Positions 18,623-28,101 are shown, numbered from the stretch's first letter. The stretch is DNA of 46,745 nt from an uncultured Bacteroidales bacterium (GCA_903879715.1 CAIRMR010000178.1:1-46745); one strand, 5' to 3'. Notes: generated by a model not told the origin, from the letters alone. A program made the numbers and translations.

Positions 18623-18678
18623 CAAAGGTGTTGGAAATATCACAGCCTGATTGAAAATAAATATTTTCAATCAGGCTG
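18623..18678 (-). promoter_or_regulatory. near-consensus -7 box beneath a 16-bp palindrome
   Basis: CACCTTTG on the minus strand (18623-18630) differs from TAnnTTTG at one base. It lies about 110 bases before the sigma factor start. Directly upstream on that strand, where the -33 element would be, lies a perfect inverted repeat with 16-bp arms (18643-18658 and 18663-18678) and an AAAT loop. It lacks a T-tract on either strand, so it looks more like an operator or RNA structure than a terminator of the VOC gene 120 bp away. Confidence 0.45.
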
Positions 18679-18798
18679 ATTAAATCCATTTTCAGAAAAA
18701 CACATGCAAGGTAAGACGCCCTATTTATCTGGCTGAAAGCCAAACGTACCGAGTCGGATTTCAGTGGCTAGAAGTTTTCTTACAGTCGCTTTTCTGTA

Positions 18799-19314
18799 TT
18801 ATTTTGTTATTCCACCAGGGAATTTGCCATATTCAAGATCATTGGGCTCCCAAAGCTCAACTTTGTTTCCTTCAATGTCAAGAATGTGGACAAACTTTCC
18901 ATAGCTGTAGGATTCTAATTTATCAACAATTGTCACACCTTCTTTTTCAAGTTGTTCAACCAGGCTAACCAGGTTTTCGACCCGGTAATTGATCATAAAG
19001 GTCTGTTTTGATGGTCCAAAATATTTTGTTGAATCTGAAAAAGGGCTCCATTGCGTAAATCCTTTTTTAGTGCTGTCCGAAGCCTGCCGCCATTCAAAAT
19101 TTGTCCCGTACTCATCGGTTTGCAAGCCCAGGTGAGCTTTGTACCACCCTTTTACTTTTTCGGGATTTTTACACTTGAAAAAGATGCCTCCAATGCCGGT
19201 TACTTTTTTCATTTTTACCTGGTCAGGTGCCTGGTTTACCAGGATCGATTTAAATGCGAAACCAAAGCTGAATGAAATCGCAATAGCTAAAATCACTACG
19301 AATGTATTTTTCAT
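18799..19314 (-). CDS. secreted VOC-superfamily protein
   Basis: A 171-residue VOC-fold protein with a signal peptide or N-terminal anchor (residues 1-25, MKNTFVVILAIAISFSFGF). The fold starts VTGIGGIFFKCKNPEKVKGWYKAHLGL and ends FVHILDIEGNKVELWEPND, the E of VELWEP sitting at the usual metal-ligand position. Most VOC proteins are cytoplasmic, so a periplasmic copy is a little unusual. The substrate is unknown. It is alone on the minus strand between two intergenic gaps. Confidence 0.8.
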   Translation of the reverse strand: MKNTFVVILAIAISFSFGFAFKSILVNQAPDQVKMKKVTGIGGIFFKCKNPEKVKGWYKAHLGLQTDEYGTNFEWRQASDSTKKGFTQWSPFSDSTKYFGPSKQTFMINYRVENLVSLVEQLEKEGVTIVDKLESYSYGKFVHILDIEGNKVELWEPNDLEYGKFPGGITK

Positions 19315-19474
19315 TTTTGAGACCGTTTATTGTTAGAGGAAAACCAAGGCCGACCATGTATTTCAGGCGGGTGAATAAACCAAATGTACTAATCTTTTAA
19401 TAGTAATTCTCACAGTTTTAACCAGTATGAAAGAATTGAAATGCCATAAATCCGGAAACGGGTATTTTTCGCGA

Positions 19475-19975
19475 TTACTTTTCCTGGAGTTTATTCCATA
19501 TCTCCCTCACATTTTCCTCGTTTCTATTGTACTCAACCCGGGTATTTTTTTCATACACTTCCCAGCTGGGCAGTATATTAATTTTACCTGAGTCAGGATA
19601 TTCCGTAATATCAATTCCAACTGTTGTCCTTATGTCGAGATAAGCACATGGAGAATGGGTGTGGTTGTAAAACTGGTGCGCGCTTGTTTCTCCAATTTCG
19701 AAGAAAACCAGTTCTCCCGGATTCACAATTTGAAACCCATCAACTGAACGTAATGTCATAGATCCCGATATCACCATAATAAGCTCCTCAGCATTCCTGT
19801 GAAAATGATACGGGAACGAAAATTTTCCCGGATCAAGCTGGCGAATATCGAAAACAAAATGTTTTGAATCAGATACTGCTCCTAATCGAGGAATAAGGGT
19901 TTTTAACCCAAAATCTTCTAAGGATGAACTATCAGTCCTGAATTCAAAGTTTTCAGGTTTAATTATTGTTGGCAT
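19475..19975 (-). CDS. cupin-domain protein
   Basis: A 166-residue single-domain cupin. Motif 1 is visible as FPYHFHRNAEELIMVISGSMTL (about residues 55-76), with two His and one Glu metal ligands, and motif 2 as GELVFFEIGETSAHQFYNHTHS. The frame is open for 32 further residues upstream, but those begin in non-coding-like sequence, so MPTIIKPENF at 19975 is chosen. Cupins bind metals and act as sugar isomerases, dioxygenases or small-molecule sensors, and the substrate here is unknown. Confidence 0.83.
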   Translation of the reverse strand: MPTIIKPENFEFRTDSSSLEDFGLKTLIPRLGAVSDSKHFVFDIRQLDPGKFSFPYHFHRNAEELIMVISGSMTLRSVDGFQIVNPGELVFFEIGETSAHQFYNHTHSPCAYLDIRTTVGIDITEYPDSGKINILPSWEVYEKNTRVEYNRNEENVREIWNKLQEK

Positions 19976-20248
19976 TGTTTTTTGGATTAGAGATGAATAA
20001 ACAGGGATACGATTAAAAAGTATGATAATCGGCCAGACTGCTGTATGGCAAGTTTGAACAAGTTTAAACAAATAAGGTATAAAAGAGTTTATCGTTAATA
20101 ATCAATAACGTTTCAGACACTTGGAATGGAATTTACCCCCCTTGGGGAAATAACTATACCTGCTGCAATTCAGTTATGAAATTGCAGAATAAATACGGTG
20201 GGTAAAAAACAAATGAGTGGCTAAATCCTCTTAAACAAAAGACTTCCT

Positions 20249-20920
20249 TTATTTTATTTGAGCAGACTTTTCAGCCCCAAACAAATCATGTGGCTTTTCA
20301 CTGAAAGTGCCGTTAAATAAAAAAACGGTGAGAGTAATGTAAACGATAAAACCAACTACTATAAGTAACTGAAACAAGGAAGTTTTTTGAATATCCTGTT
20401 TTGATTTTACATCACAGACTTCACCCGGGCAATATTGAGCTTTTTCTTTATAAACCATCGAATAGAATCTGCATCCCAAACAAATACCAAAAGCAGATTC
20501 AAAGAGAAGGAACACAAGGCAAATCAGGCAGATTATACCCGTAATAGCGCTATAGGAATTCATCAAAACCACAAGTATGAACATGGTAGTTGCCAAAACC
20601 AGGCCGATTAGCCAGGCAAACTTTTTTTGTTTGGCCCCTACATATTCGGGAACCTGGTTCCTGACAATCAAACGCCCTACTATTAATGAAGGAGAAAATT
20701 TAGGGTTAATAAAAATACGTATCAGCAGATCTGTAAGGAAAATGATAACAGCGTATTTCAGCATCAGGAAATCTCCTTTTGATGCTGCTGAAAAAATGGA
20801 GACAAACATCATTACAAACAGTATTCCTGCTGCAGCCCGTATTTCACGTTCGTTTAATACCGGAATAGTATAGCCATCCACATCTTCTCCAAATTTTATC
20901 ATTGTATTTTCTTTTTTCAT
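20249..20920 (-). CDS. DUF4395-like membrane protein
   Basis: A 223-residue integral membrane protein with about five helices (about 28-48, 52-72, 105-125, 128-150 and 185-205). The cytoplasmic start DGYTIPVLNEREIRAAAG and the pair FESAFGICLGCRFYSMVY plus CPGEVC fit DUF4395 as I recall it. The two Cys pairs (CLGC and CPGEVC) suggest metal binding or redox chemistry, and in other genomes DUF4395 proteins lie near rhodanese or thioredoxin genes. No such partner is adjacent here, although a rhodanese/thioredoxin set lies at 34-35.7 kb. Function is unknown. Confidence 0.8.
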   Translation of the reverse strand: MKKENTMIKFGEDVDGYTIPVLNEREIRAAAGILFVMMFVSIFSAASKGDFLMLKYAVIIFLTDLLIRIFINPKFSPSLIVGRLIVRNQVPEYVGAKQKKFAWLIGLVLATTMFILVVLMNSYSAITGIICLICLVFLLFESAFGICLGCRFYSMVYKEKAQYCPGEVCDVKSKQDIQKTSLFQLLIVVGFIVYITLTVFLFNGTFSEKPHDLFGAEKSAQIK

Positions 20921-20975
20921 ACTTGTGATTTTTGTTTATGTTAGTTTAGTAAAAAAATAAAGGTAACCTGGTATG

Positions 20976-20983
20976 CAAAGTTA
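20976..20983 (-). promoter_or_regulatory. -7 box candidate for the DUF4395 gene
   Basis: TAACTTTG on the minus strand matches TAnnTTTG exactly, about 56 bases before the DUF4395 start. It abuts the stop codon of the DUF4180 pseudogene. No -33 element with the usual spacing. Confidence 0.4.
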
Positions 20984-21298
20984 TCATTTCCCCAATTTCT
21001 GAATCGCCAAATCTATATTATCTGTGAAAAACGCACAATTCGACTTATTGCTTTCAAAAATAAAATCCTGCAAATTCTTGCTTTGGTATTTGGTAAAATC
21101 GCTGACAATAACCAGTTTTACCCTGTAATTTGAAATTTATTTCAATTTTCTCCAGCCAACCTTGTTTTCAGGTCGAAAAAAATCAGCATGCAGATTTGGA
21201 ACGTGAATAATTATTTGCTCGCAGTCATCAGCTATTAAATCACCGAACAGATCCAGAAAGTTCCGTAACAGGGAAATCCGGAAGTGCTCAGCAGTAAG
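20984..21298 (-). pseudogene. DUF4180-family gene with in-frame stop
   Basis: A reading frame of 105 codons between stops, with one internal TAA (21137-21139). Downstream of the stop it reads ISNYRVKLVIVSDFTKY, then LQDFIFESNKSN and DLAIQKLGK, which look like the conserved C-terminal half of DUF4180 proteins. Upstream in the same frame it reads DLFGDLIADDCEQIIIHVPN, which fits the preceding segment, so the frame is continuous across the stop. The usual N-terminal 20 to 30 residues are absent. This is a decayed gene rather than a sequencing frameshift, unless the stop is an assembly error. DUF4180 has no known function. Confidence 0.65.
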
Positions 21299-21346
21299 TT
21301 ACGCATTGGAGTCTTTCGCGTTTGGGTGAAGGTAATTTAATTGTAT

Positions 21347-21377
21347 ATCATGGCACTGTGGCATGATCTGCTTTTTT
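21347..21377 (+). terminator. terminator-like hairpin
   Basis: Near-perfect 10-bp arms (ATCATGGCAC and GTGGCATGAT, one mismatch) are followed by CTGC and six T. No gene on the plus strand lies upstream, so it is either a remnant or acts on an unseen short transcript. Confidence 0.4.
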
Positions 21378-21635
21378 ATAACGCATTAACCGTTATTACA
21401 AATTTATACTACAACGCCTGTTCTTTGCAAAACAATATAACCTTTATCCTGTTTCGATTCAACAAAAAACTTGTGCAATCATTGATTTCCCATATATTTC
21501 TGCCCGGTAGCGAATAACCTGCCTCAAAACCTATAAACAACGAAGCCATCTCCTTTTGAGACAGCCTCGTAGTTGCAGTCAACTTATGATATTTTTTTGA
21601 TTGTTGCCGGTTCATTTTGTTACCCGGCCCGGTTT

Positions 21636-22109
21636 TCAGATGGCTTTGATACTAAAGAAAGACAATACAGATTCTGCGTTATCCGGGGTAACATGCAGGT
21701 GAAATTTCCCGTCTTTAAAAATAAAGTACTCAGATTGCAGATGTGCTTTCTTATAGTTACCATTATACAAATCACCGCATTCTCTGTATTCGCAATACTT
21801 ATAAAGCCTGAAACCATTACGCGATGTAACATATTCCATAAGGGCCGTACAGTTTGCCGGTGCCCATTTGCACTTTACAGGGAGCCGTTCGAACAAGCAA
21901 CCGTTGCAGGAATAGGAATCCACATTCTTAAGCGGAACTTTCATAATGGATCCATCGGACAATTTCAGGTTCATATTAAGTAATCCCGACCTTACCGTCT
22001 GGCAGAAATAGGTCTTCCCGTTTACGGTTACATAGCTGGTGGCTTCGCCCCCGGCTTTCAGAATCAGAACAGATATGAACAGTATCAGAAATAAAGATAG
22101 TTTTTTCAT
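21636..22109 (-). CDS. secreted cysteine-rich protein, unknown
   Basis: A 157-residue protein with a signal peptide (residues 1-19, MKKLSLFLILFISVLILKA). The mature part has about eight cysteines, including SCNGCLFERLPVKC and YCEYRECGD, with Tyr-rich beta-like segments, so disulfide bonds in the periplasm or outside the cell are likely. I do not recognise a family. It stands alone on the minus strand. The 399-bp region upstream (22110-22524) shows no gene and only scattered short AAGCGC-type motifs. Confidence 0.65.
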   Translation of the reverse strand: MKKLSLFLILFISVLILKAGGEATSYVTVNGKTYFCQTVRSGLLNMNLKLSDGSIMKVPLKNVDSYSCNGCLFERLPVKCKWAPANCTALMEYVTSRNGFRLYKYCEYRECGDLYNGNYKKAHLQSEYFIFKDGKFHLHVTPDNAESVLSFFSIKAI

Positions 22110-22524
22110 TGTTTGGTCCTCCTTATTTTAGGTTAATAATTCAATGCAGTAAAACTACATAAATACCTGATAGTGAAGCAAATCTATTCTATAATACGGC
22201 CAAAAGAATCGATAAACGGTTAAGCGCTTTAAGCGGTCGTTTCGCCGGATAAAATGAAGGTTTAAGCGATGAACGAAAGAAGATGGAAGCTGTTATTTAA
22301 TGAAAATATTATTTTACTCCAGAAGCGCATAGATGGAGAAGCGCCAACAAGGCACAAAAGATCACAAAGCGCGGAATTTTAAATGCGTAAACGAATTGAA
22401 TTTAAGGCGTTGTGGTAAAAAAAAGACATTCGGTTCAGACCAAACTATGAGAATAGCCAAAACATTATAAAATTAAAAACACCTATACCATTATAGTCTT
22501 ATACCTTTGCAACAACTCCGGAAT

Positions 22525-23253
22525 TTACCGCTTTTCAATAATATCGAAGAAATTCTTCTGGTATGTGTCGCCTATCGGGATGCGCTGATCAGCAATTTTA
22601 ATATGTTTTCGCTCTATGGATTCAATTTTGCTGATTGCTACAAAATAGGAACGGTGAACCCTGCAGAACTTATGTTCCGGCAGAACATCTTCAATACCAC
22701 TGGCATTCATCAGTGTCATAATTCGCTTTTTGGGTGTTACAATGCGCCAATAATCGCCCATTCCTTCAATATATAGCACTTCGGATGTAGTCACTTTTTC
22801 AATATGAGTATCCGTTTTTACGAAAAAGTAATCTTTTTCCGCTATTTCAGATGGATGTGATGCTACCTGATTCCCTTCCTGAATATTTGCTTCAATCTGC
22901 ATGCGGTCGTATACTTTGTTTAAACCCTTAAAGAAACGTTCGAAAGAAATGGGTTTAAGAAGGTAGTCAGTTACATCCAGGTCAAATCCCTGCAGGGCAT
23001 AGTTATCATATGCCGTTGTCATGATCACATACGGTTTCACGTTCAACGCGTTTAACAATTGTATACCGGTAAGGTCCTCCATCTGGATATCGAGCAGAAT
23101 CAGGTCCACTTGATTATTGCGAAGGTATTCCATGGTATCAAAGGCATTATCGAATGTCTGCACCAGTTTCAGAAATGGAACTTTTGCACAGTAATCTTTA
23201 ATGATTTCGAGAGCCAGCGGCTCATCATCAACAGCTATACAATTGATCTTCAT
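22525..23253 (-). CDS. LytTR-type response regulator
   Basis: A 242-residue regulator. The receiver (about residues 3-120) has acidic pocket DDEP, phospho-acceptor Asp in LILLDIQMED (about residue 57), the switch Thr in MTTAYD and the Lys in LLKPISFERF. The LytTR DNA-binding domain (about 137-240) contains HIEKVTTSEVLYIEGMGDYW and FCRVHRSYFVAISKIESI. It is encoded one base after the LytS-type kinase and forms a two-gene unit with it. LytTR regulators usually bind direct repeats upstream of their targets; none was identified here. Confidence 0.92.
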   Translation of the reverse strand: MKINCIAVDDEPLALEIIKDYCAKVPFLKLVQTFDNAFDTMEYLRNNQVDLILLDIQMEDLTGIQLLNALNVKPYVIMTTAYDNYALQGFDLDVTDYLLKPISFERFFKGLNKVYDRMQIEANIQEGNQVASHPSEIAEKDYFFVKTDTHIEKVTTSEVLYIEGMGDYWRIVTPKKRIMTLMNASGIEDVLPEHKFCRVHRSYFVAISKIESIERKHIKIADQRIPIGDTYQKNFFDIIEKR

Positions 23254-23254
23254 A

Positions 23255-24283
23255 TCAGTTGGCTATTTCAAGATTGATTTTGAATGTTTCGGCTCCGCGA
23301 CTAATCTGTAGCTTATGCTTATCAGGATATACGAGTTCAAGCCTTCGCCTTATCATACCAAGACCAATCCCGCTTGCAGGTTCATCATTAGCCGATGTTG
23401 TATTCTTAAGGTAATTGATAACTTCAAAACTTATCTTCCCGTTTAATGTTGATAAATGAATAAGAATTCCGGGACGGTAGCTTTTGCTGCTGTGTTTAAA
23501 GGCATTTTCAACGAAAGAAATCAGCAACATAGGGGCAATGGACTGGCCTTCGATAATTCCCTGAATCTGAATCGACACAAAATCAGGATGTTTAGTTCTG
23601 AGATTCTGCAGTTCGATATAACTTTTCAGGTATTCAATCTCTTTTTCGAGCGGAACTTTTGGGTTGGCCGAATCATACAACATATATCTCATGATGGAAG
23701 AGAGTTTCATGACTGCTTCGGGAGCATCGTCCGATTTCCTGTAAACCAGCGAATAGATATTGTTGAGTGTATTGAAAAGAAAATGTGGATTCACCTGTGC
23801 CCGCATCAGGGCGAGTTCGCTTGCCTGCTGCTGGTTGACGAGTTCGTCCCTGAGTTTTTGCGATTCAAACCAGTTGATCATAAAACGAATGAGAATAGCG
23901 TAAATCCCAATTATAATCACCATTCTCAGGTTATTCCACATATAAACTGATTGAAATAACATGTCACTTTTCATCTGATTATTAAAAATTTTCCAGAGAA
24001 AATATTCAGCAGGTGTGCGGAATATGGTAATAATAGCTACCAGTATCAGCCCGCTGAGTATTGCCAGACCCTTACTTTTGAATTTCAGTAAACGTGGAAA
24101 CAAGAAATAAACCGGGTAGAATGTGATTATGTTGAGTACCGCTGAAATACAAACATCTAACAGATATTTATTATTGACCAGCATACTTTCATCAAGTTTC
24201 CCAATATAAAGGGGGAAGAGGCCCTGGTTTATGATATAGAACCAGAAGAGTAAATGGATAAGTATGATATTTTTCCGTTTCAT
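23255..24283 (-). CDS. LytS-type sensor histidine kinase
   Basis: A 342-residue inner-membrane kinase of the His_kinase/YehU class. Four membrane helices fill residues 1-140. The kinase part starts LALMRAQVNPHFLFNTLNNIYS, where the histidine of PHFLFN (about residue 165) is phosphorylated. The short ATPase domain has ISFVENAFKHSSKS and SGIGLGMIRRRLEL. It is co-transcribed with the LytTR regulator immediately downstream. No sensor domain outside the membrane is present, so the signal is probably membrane-borne or cytoplasmic. Confidence 0.92.
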   Translation of the reverse strand: MKRKNIILIHLLFWFYIINQGLFPLYIGKLDESMLVNNKYLLDVCISAVLNIITFYPVYFLFPRLLKFKSKGLAILSGLILVAIITIFRTPAEYFLWKIFNNQMKSDMLFQSVYMWNNLRMVIIIGIYAILIRFMINWFESQKLRDELVNQQQASELALMRAQVNPHFLFNTLNNIYSLVYRKSDDAPEAVMKLSSIMRYMLYDSANPKVPLEKEIEYLKSYIELQNLRTKHPDFVSIQIQGIIEGQSIAPMLLISFVENAFKHSSKSYRPGILIHLSTLNGKISFEVINYLKNTTSANDEPASGIGLGMIRRRLELVYPDKHKLQISRGAETFKINLEIAN

Positions 24284-24470
24284 GGGTACAAGCGTTTCAT
24301 GGGTTGTCCTACATTACTTTATCTTGCGCAAAATAATGAAAAACAGGCTTGTAAGTCATAATCAAATCGATGAACTGTGTTGATTTCCCGGTAAATTGAA
24401 GGGTTATATCTGTCAGAAGGAAAGAACAAAACAAATCGTTATTGGGGAAATTAAATGTCCAAAGCCTTGA

Positions 24471-27400
24471 CTACACACCTTCATCTGAATTACCCGGAAT
24501 AATTACCCGGAACTCGCTTCCTTTCCCGACTTCACTATCAACTTCAAGGCGACCACCATGTTTTTCGGTAAACTCCTTGCACAGGATTAATCCCAAACCT
24601 GTTCCGGGCTCCTGGCCAGTGCCTTTGGTTTTGTGAGCAGTGTCGATACTGAAAAGCGTTTTCAGCTTATCGGCCGGTATGCCAATGCCATTATCCTTTA
24701 CACTCAAAATGCAATACCCATTATTTTGTGAAATCACCACCCGAACCTCTCCGCCCACAGGAGAAAATTTCAATGCATTAGTCAGGAGATTGCGAAGTAT
24801 CGTATTTATCATGTTTACATCGCCATACATTATACCATTCACGCTAAAATCGGTAAGAATACTGATGTTTTTACGGGCAGCCTGTACGGAGACAAGTTCA
24901 ATAATTTCTTCAGCCTGTACTTTCAGGTCTATTGATTCAGATCTGAATGATATTGTTCCTGTTTGGGACCGGGCCCATAATAACAGATTTTCCAGCAATT
25001 CGTGCGCCTGCTGCGAGGAACCTTTTATATTTTCCAGCGTCTTTTGCAGTTTCTGAATATCCGGATCATCCAGGCTTATCAGCAAAATATCAGTAAGCCC
25101 TATAATAGCGTTGAAAGGATTCCTGAGATCATGGGCAATGATTGAAAAAAATTTGTCTTTCGCGGCATTCAGCTCATGAAGTTCTGAATTCTTTTTCAAG
25201 ATCTCTGATTTCTGTTCTTCTATCAGATGTGTTCTGACACTGACTTTTTCCTCAAGAACCCTGAGTTCCCGAATGTGGTTGCGTTCCCTTATTTTAATAT
25301 AAAGGAAAACCAGGAATAGGGTCAAAAGAATATATGCCATGTACGCGGCCGTACTTTTCCACCATGGAGGGTGAATGATTATGGATATACTTACGCCGGT
25401 TTCATTCCAGCGACCGTCGTTATTGCAGCCTTTCACCTGCATTGAGTATTCTCCCGACGGAAGGTTGGTGAAGGCAACAAAATTCCTAGTGCCTATATCA
25501 TTCCAGTCGTCATCTACTCCTTCTAACCTGTATGCATAACGGTTTTTAGCAGGATTTGTAAACTCCAGCGCGGCAAATTCGATGGTGAAAGTGTTTTCGT
25601 TGTATTTAAGACTTATGGGATCTCCTTTTTCCAGGTTAAGATATTCCCTGGTGCCCTTATTTAATTTATACGCTGCAGTAATGGCAATAACCGGTATATG
25701 CGGGTTATCAATAAGCGAATCAGGATAAAAGGAATTAAATCCATTCATTCCTCCAAAAAACATTTCCCCGCCCGTACTTGCGAAAGAAGCACCCAGGTTG
25801 AATTCCGGGCTTTGCAAACCGTCTTCCACTGTATAAGTGCGGAATTTGCCTGTGGTTGGCTCAAACCGGCACAACCCATTCCCCGTAGCAAACCAGAGAT
25901 AATGATTTTTGTCTTCACGAATACTGTACACAAGATTGCTGGGGAAACCCTGGTCAGCAGAATAATAGCTGAACAATGCATTCTTCTTTGAATACCTGTT
26001 TACATAAGAATTTGTTCCGATCCAGATATAACCGTCTTTATCTTCAAATAAAGCCGTAATAAAGTTGTCCGACAAGGAATTTGCATTTTTTTCACTTTTC
26101 CTGAAATGTGCATTTCTGCCTTTCTTCTGATCAATTACATCAAGGCCGTTTATTGTTCCAACCCAGATGGCTCCTTCACGATCTTCGAGTACCGTATATA
26201 CAAGATTCGAGCTGATCCGGAACTCAGGAATTGCGCCGACGTAAAAATGCTGCGGCATAGACCCGTCCGGCTGAAGTTTGAATAATCCATCATGGGTAGC
26301 AACCCAATAGTTCCCCAACTGATCTTGTATCATCTTATTGATCCTCAAGCCTGGAAGATCGGGCAGACCCTTACCCCTGAAAAGTTCCCGGGGACGGGCA
26401 AACCGTCTTTCCTGGCGATCATAAACTAACAGCCCATCACGTGTTCCGAGCCAAATATTATGCTTGTTATCTTCAAAAATGCAATGAATGTAGTCGTTAG
26501 GAATGTGGAATTTACCAGCTAGCTTTGAGGAATAATGTTCAACTTTACCGTTTTCCCTATTGTAAAGGTTCAATCCCTGGCCCCAGTTCCCAATCCAGAT
26601 CACTTTATTTTCGTCTTCATAAATCGATGCAATTACATTTCCGGCCAGGTCAACAGAATATGGAGAATCACTTTTGCGGTACAGCTTGAAATTCCGCTTC
26701 TGAAGATTGGTTTTATTGATGCCCGACAAGGTTCCTATCCAAAGATTGTCGGAGTTATCGATGGCTAACGAAAGATTAATATTATGATTAAGTCCGCTTT
26801 TCCCGGCATAGAATCGTTCAAAAAACACACGGTTATGCTTGTCGCGGCTCATCCTGTTAAGACCTCCGCCTTCCGTCGCAATCCACAGATTTCCCGATTT
26901 ATCAGCAAGAATTGCCCGGATAAAATTATTGGCAAGCGAAAATTCATTCCGATTATCCTTAAAGTAATGATCGAATCCTCTTCCATTGGCTTTCAAGTGA
27001 TTAAGTCCCTGGCTTGTCCCGATCCACAGTTCGCCTTTCTGATCCTGGTATAAGGCTGTAATGTTATCGTCCGACAAGCTGGCCGGATCAGCAGGATTGT
27101 GATTAAAAACACTGAAAGACGCCGTTCCCGGGCTAAAAGCAGCCAGTCCCTTGGTTGAGGCTGTCCAGATAGTTCCATTCCTGTCCTCAAGTAATGGAAT
27201 GTTGTTGTCCTTTGCGCTTCCATCAAAGACAAAGGGGCTGATAAAGTGATTGAATTTCAATGTTTTAGGATCGCATATCGAAAGTACAGGGGGCATATTG
27301 ATGAGGATGTTCCCGTTTCGGGCACATTTGACATCATAAACACAATCTGTAGCCAGAACCGCGAATGGAGAGATAAACTTAATCCTGCTGAATCGTTTTT

Positions 27401-27728
27401 CCTTCCGTATATATTTAACCAGTCCACCCTTTGTCGCAATCCACAGGTTTAATTCCTTATCTTCAGCAATACCGTTAATCCAGTTATTGGCAATAGAATT
27501 GGAATCATTGGGATTATATGTAAATATCTCGAAAGTGTACCCATTGTATTTATTAAGTCCGTTTTGTGTTCCAAACCAAATGTATCCCTTAGAGTCCTGG
27601 AATATACAGTTGACAACACTTTGCGAAAGTCCGTCGCTGATAGAATATCCTGAAAAATAATATTGCTGCGCGTTGCCTGAAAAACAACACAGAAAAAGAA
27701 AAATAATCAAAACCGTTTTTTTGTTCAT
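24471..27728 (-). CDS. beta-propeller (Reg_prop/Y_Y_Y) sensor histidine kinase without receiver
   Basis: About 1085 residues. A signal sequence (MNKKTVLIIFLFLCCFSGNAQ) leads into about a dozen Reg_prop repeats of the form DKxGxxWIGTxxGLxR (about residues 30-690), which build two seven-bladed propellers. Then come a Y_Y_Y domain (about 720-785, ending PSGEYSMQVKGCNNDG), one membrane helix (about 790-812) and a coiled linker. The kinase histidine is H866 in IIAHDLRNPF. The ATPase motifs are LRNLLTNALKFS, DNGIGIP and GTGLGLILCKEF. It stops after the ATPase domain. Most relatives of this layout are hybrids with a receiver and an AraC domain, so this one must signal to a separate regulator. The first Met of the open frame (27833) lies inside a likely promoter, so 27728 is used. 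Confidence 0.9.
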   Translation of the reverse strand: MNKKTVLIIFLFLCCFSGNAQQYYFSGYSISDGLSQSVVNCIFQDSKGYIWFGTQNGLNKYNGYTFEIFTYNPNDSNSIANNWINGIAEDKELNLWIATKGGLVKYIRKEKRFSRIKFISPFAVLATDCVYDVKCARNGNILINMPPVLSICDPKTLKFNHFISPFVFDGSAKDNNIPLLEDRNGTIWTASTKGLAAFSPGTASFSVFNHNPADPASLSDDNITALYQDQKGELWIGTSQGLNHLKANGRGFDHYFKDNRNEFSLANNFIRAILADKSGNLWIATEGGGLNRMSRDKHNRVFFERFYAGKSGLNHNINLSLAIDNSDNLWIGTLSGINKTNLQKRNFKLYRKSDSPYSVDLAGNVIASIYEDENKVIWIGNWGQGLNLYNRENGKVEHYSSKLAGKFHIPNDYIHCIFEDNKHNIWLGTRDGLLVYDRQERRFARPRELFRGKGLPDLPGLRINKMIQDQLGNYWVATHDGLFKLQPDGSMPQHFYVGAIPEFRISSNLVYTVLEDREGAIWVGTINGLDVIDQKKGRNAHFRKSEKNANSLSDNFITALFEDKDGYIWIGTNSYVNRYSKKNALFSYYSADQGFPSNLVYSIREDKNHYLWFATGNGLCRFEPTTGKFRTYTVEDGLQSPEFNLGASFASTGGEMFFGGMNGFNSFYPDSLIDNPHIPVIAITAAYKLNKGTREYLNLEKGDPISLKYNENTFTIEFAALEFTNPAKNRYAYRLEGVDDDWNDIGTRNFVAFTNLPSGEYSMQVKGCNNDGRWNETGVSISIIIHPPWWKSTAAYMAYILLTLFLVFLYIKIRERNHIRELRVLEEKVSVRTHLIEEQKSEILKKNSELHELNAAKDKFFSIIAHDLRNPFNAIIGLTDILLISLDDPDIQKLQKTLENIKGSSQQAHELLENLLLWARSQTGTISFRSESIDLKVQAEEIIELVSVQAARKNISILTDFSVNGIMYGDVNMINTILRNLLTNALKFSPVGGEVRVVISQNNGYCILSVKDNGIGIPADKLKTLFSIDTAHKTKGTGQEPGTGLGLILCKEFTEKHGGRLEVDSEVGKGSEFRVIIPGNSDEGV

Positions 27729-27830
27729 TCCGAAATCAAGATTACAGAACTGCCTTTCTTTTGCCATATATAAACTGCTGGCAGAATTAAGTGAAACAAG
27801 AAAATTCAAGTAGATGAATATAATCAGTAT

Positions 27831-27838
27831 CAAATTTA
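27831..27838 (-). promoter_or_regulatory. -7 box candidate for the propeller kinase gene
   Basis: TAAATTTG on the minus strand fits TAnnTTTG, about 103 bases before the preferred start codon. It overlaps the first possible start codon, which argues for the internal start at 27728. Confidence 0.45.
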
Positions 27839-28020
27839 CAAAACCCTGACAGGTATTCCTAATGAAATATGTTTTGCTTATTTAAGACGATGTAGAACCT
27901 GAAATGTTACAATTGTGATTTGATTGCCTGAGTTCTATCTGTGAAATCCGGTTCCCCTTCGCCAAACCCGCCTTACTGATCTGTAATTAGTATAACGTTT
28001 ATATTCTATTCCTGATCGAT

Positions 28021-28028
28021 TATATTTG
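28021..28028 (+). promoter_or_regulatory. -7 box candidate for the YLKF-repeat gene
   Basis: TATATTTG fits TAnnTTTG, about 74 bases before the start at 28102. A GTTT at 27997-28000 is a weak -33 candidate, 20 bases upstream. Confidence 0.45.
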
Positions 28029-28101
28029 CTTTATAGTCAGCACATTAAGTAATTTTATTTCACATTTAGAGATCAGCGTTAATCATTAAAACCATAAAGC
28101 C

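Noticed and set aside
21409-21615. 68-codon minus-strand frame between the DUF4180 pseudogene and the Cys-rich protein
   Set aside because: No recognisable motif, no promoter and low-complexity-free but unremarkable composition; could be a further gene remnant, but nothing supports it.
22502-22509. Perfect TACCTTTG box on the plus strand at the end of the LytTR gene
   Set aside because: No -33 element and no plus-strand gene downstream; an antisense start cannot be argued from the sequence alone.
22507-22776. 89-codon plus-strand frame
   Set aside because: Lies antisense inside the LytTR regulator and has no features of its own.
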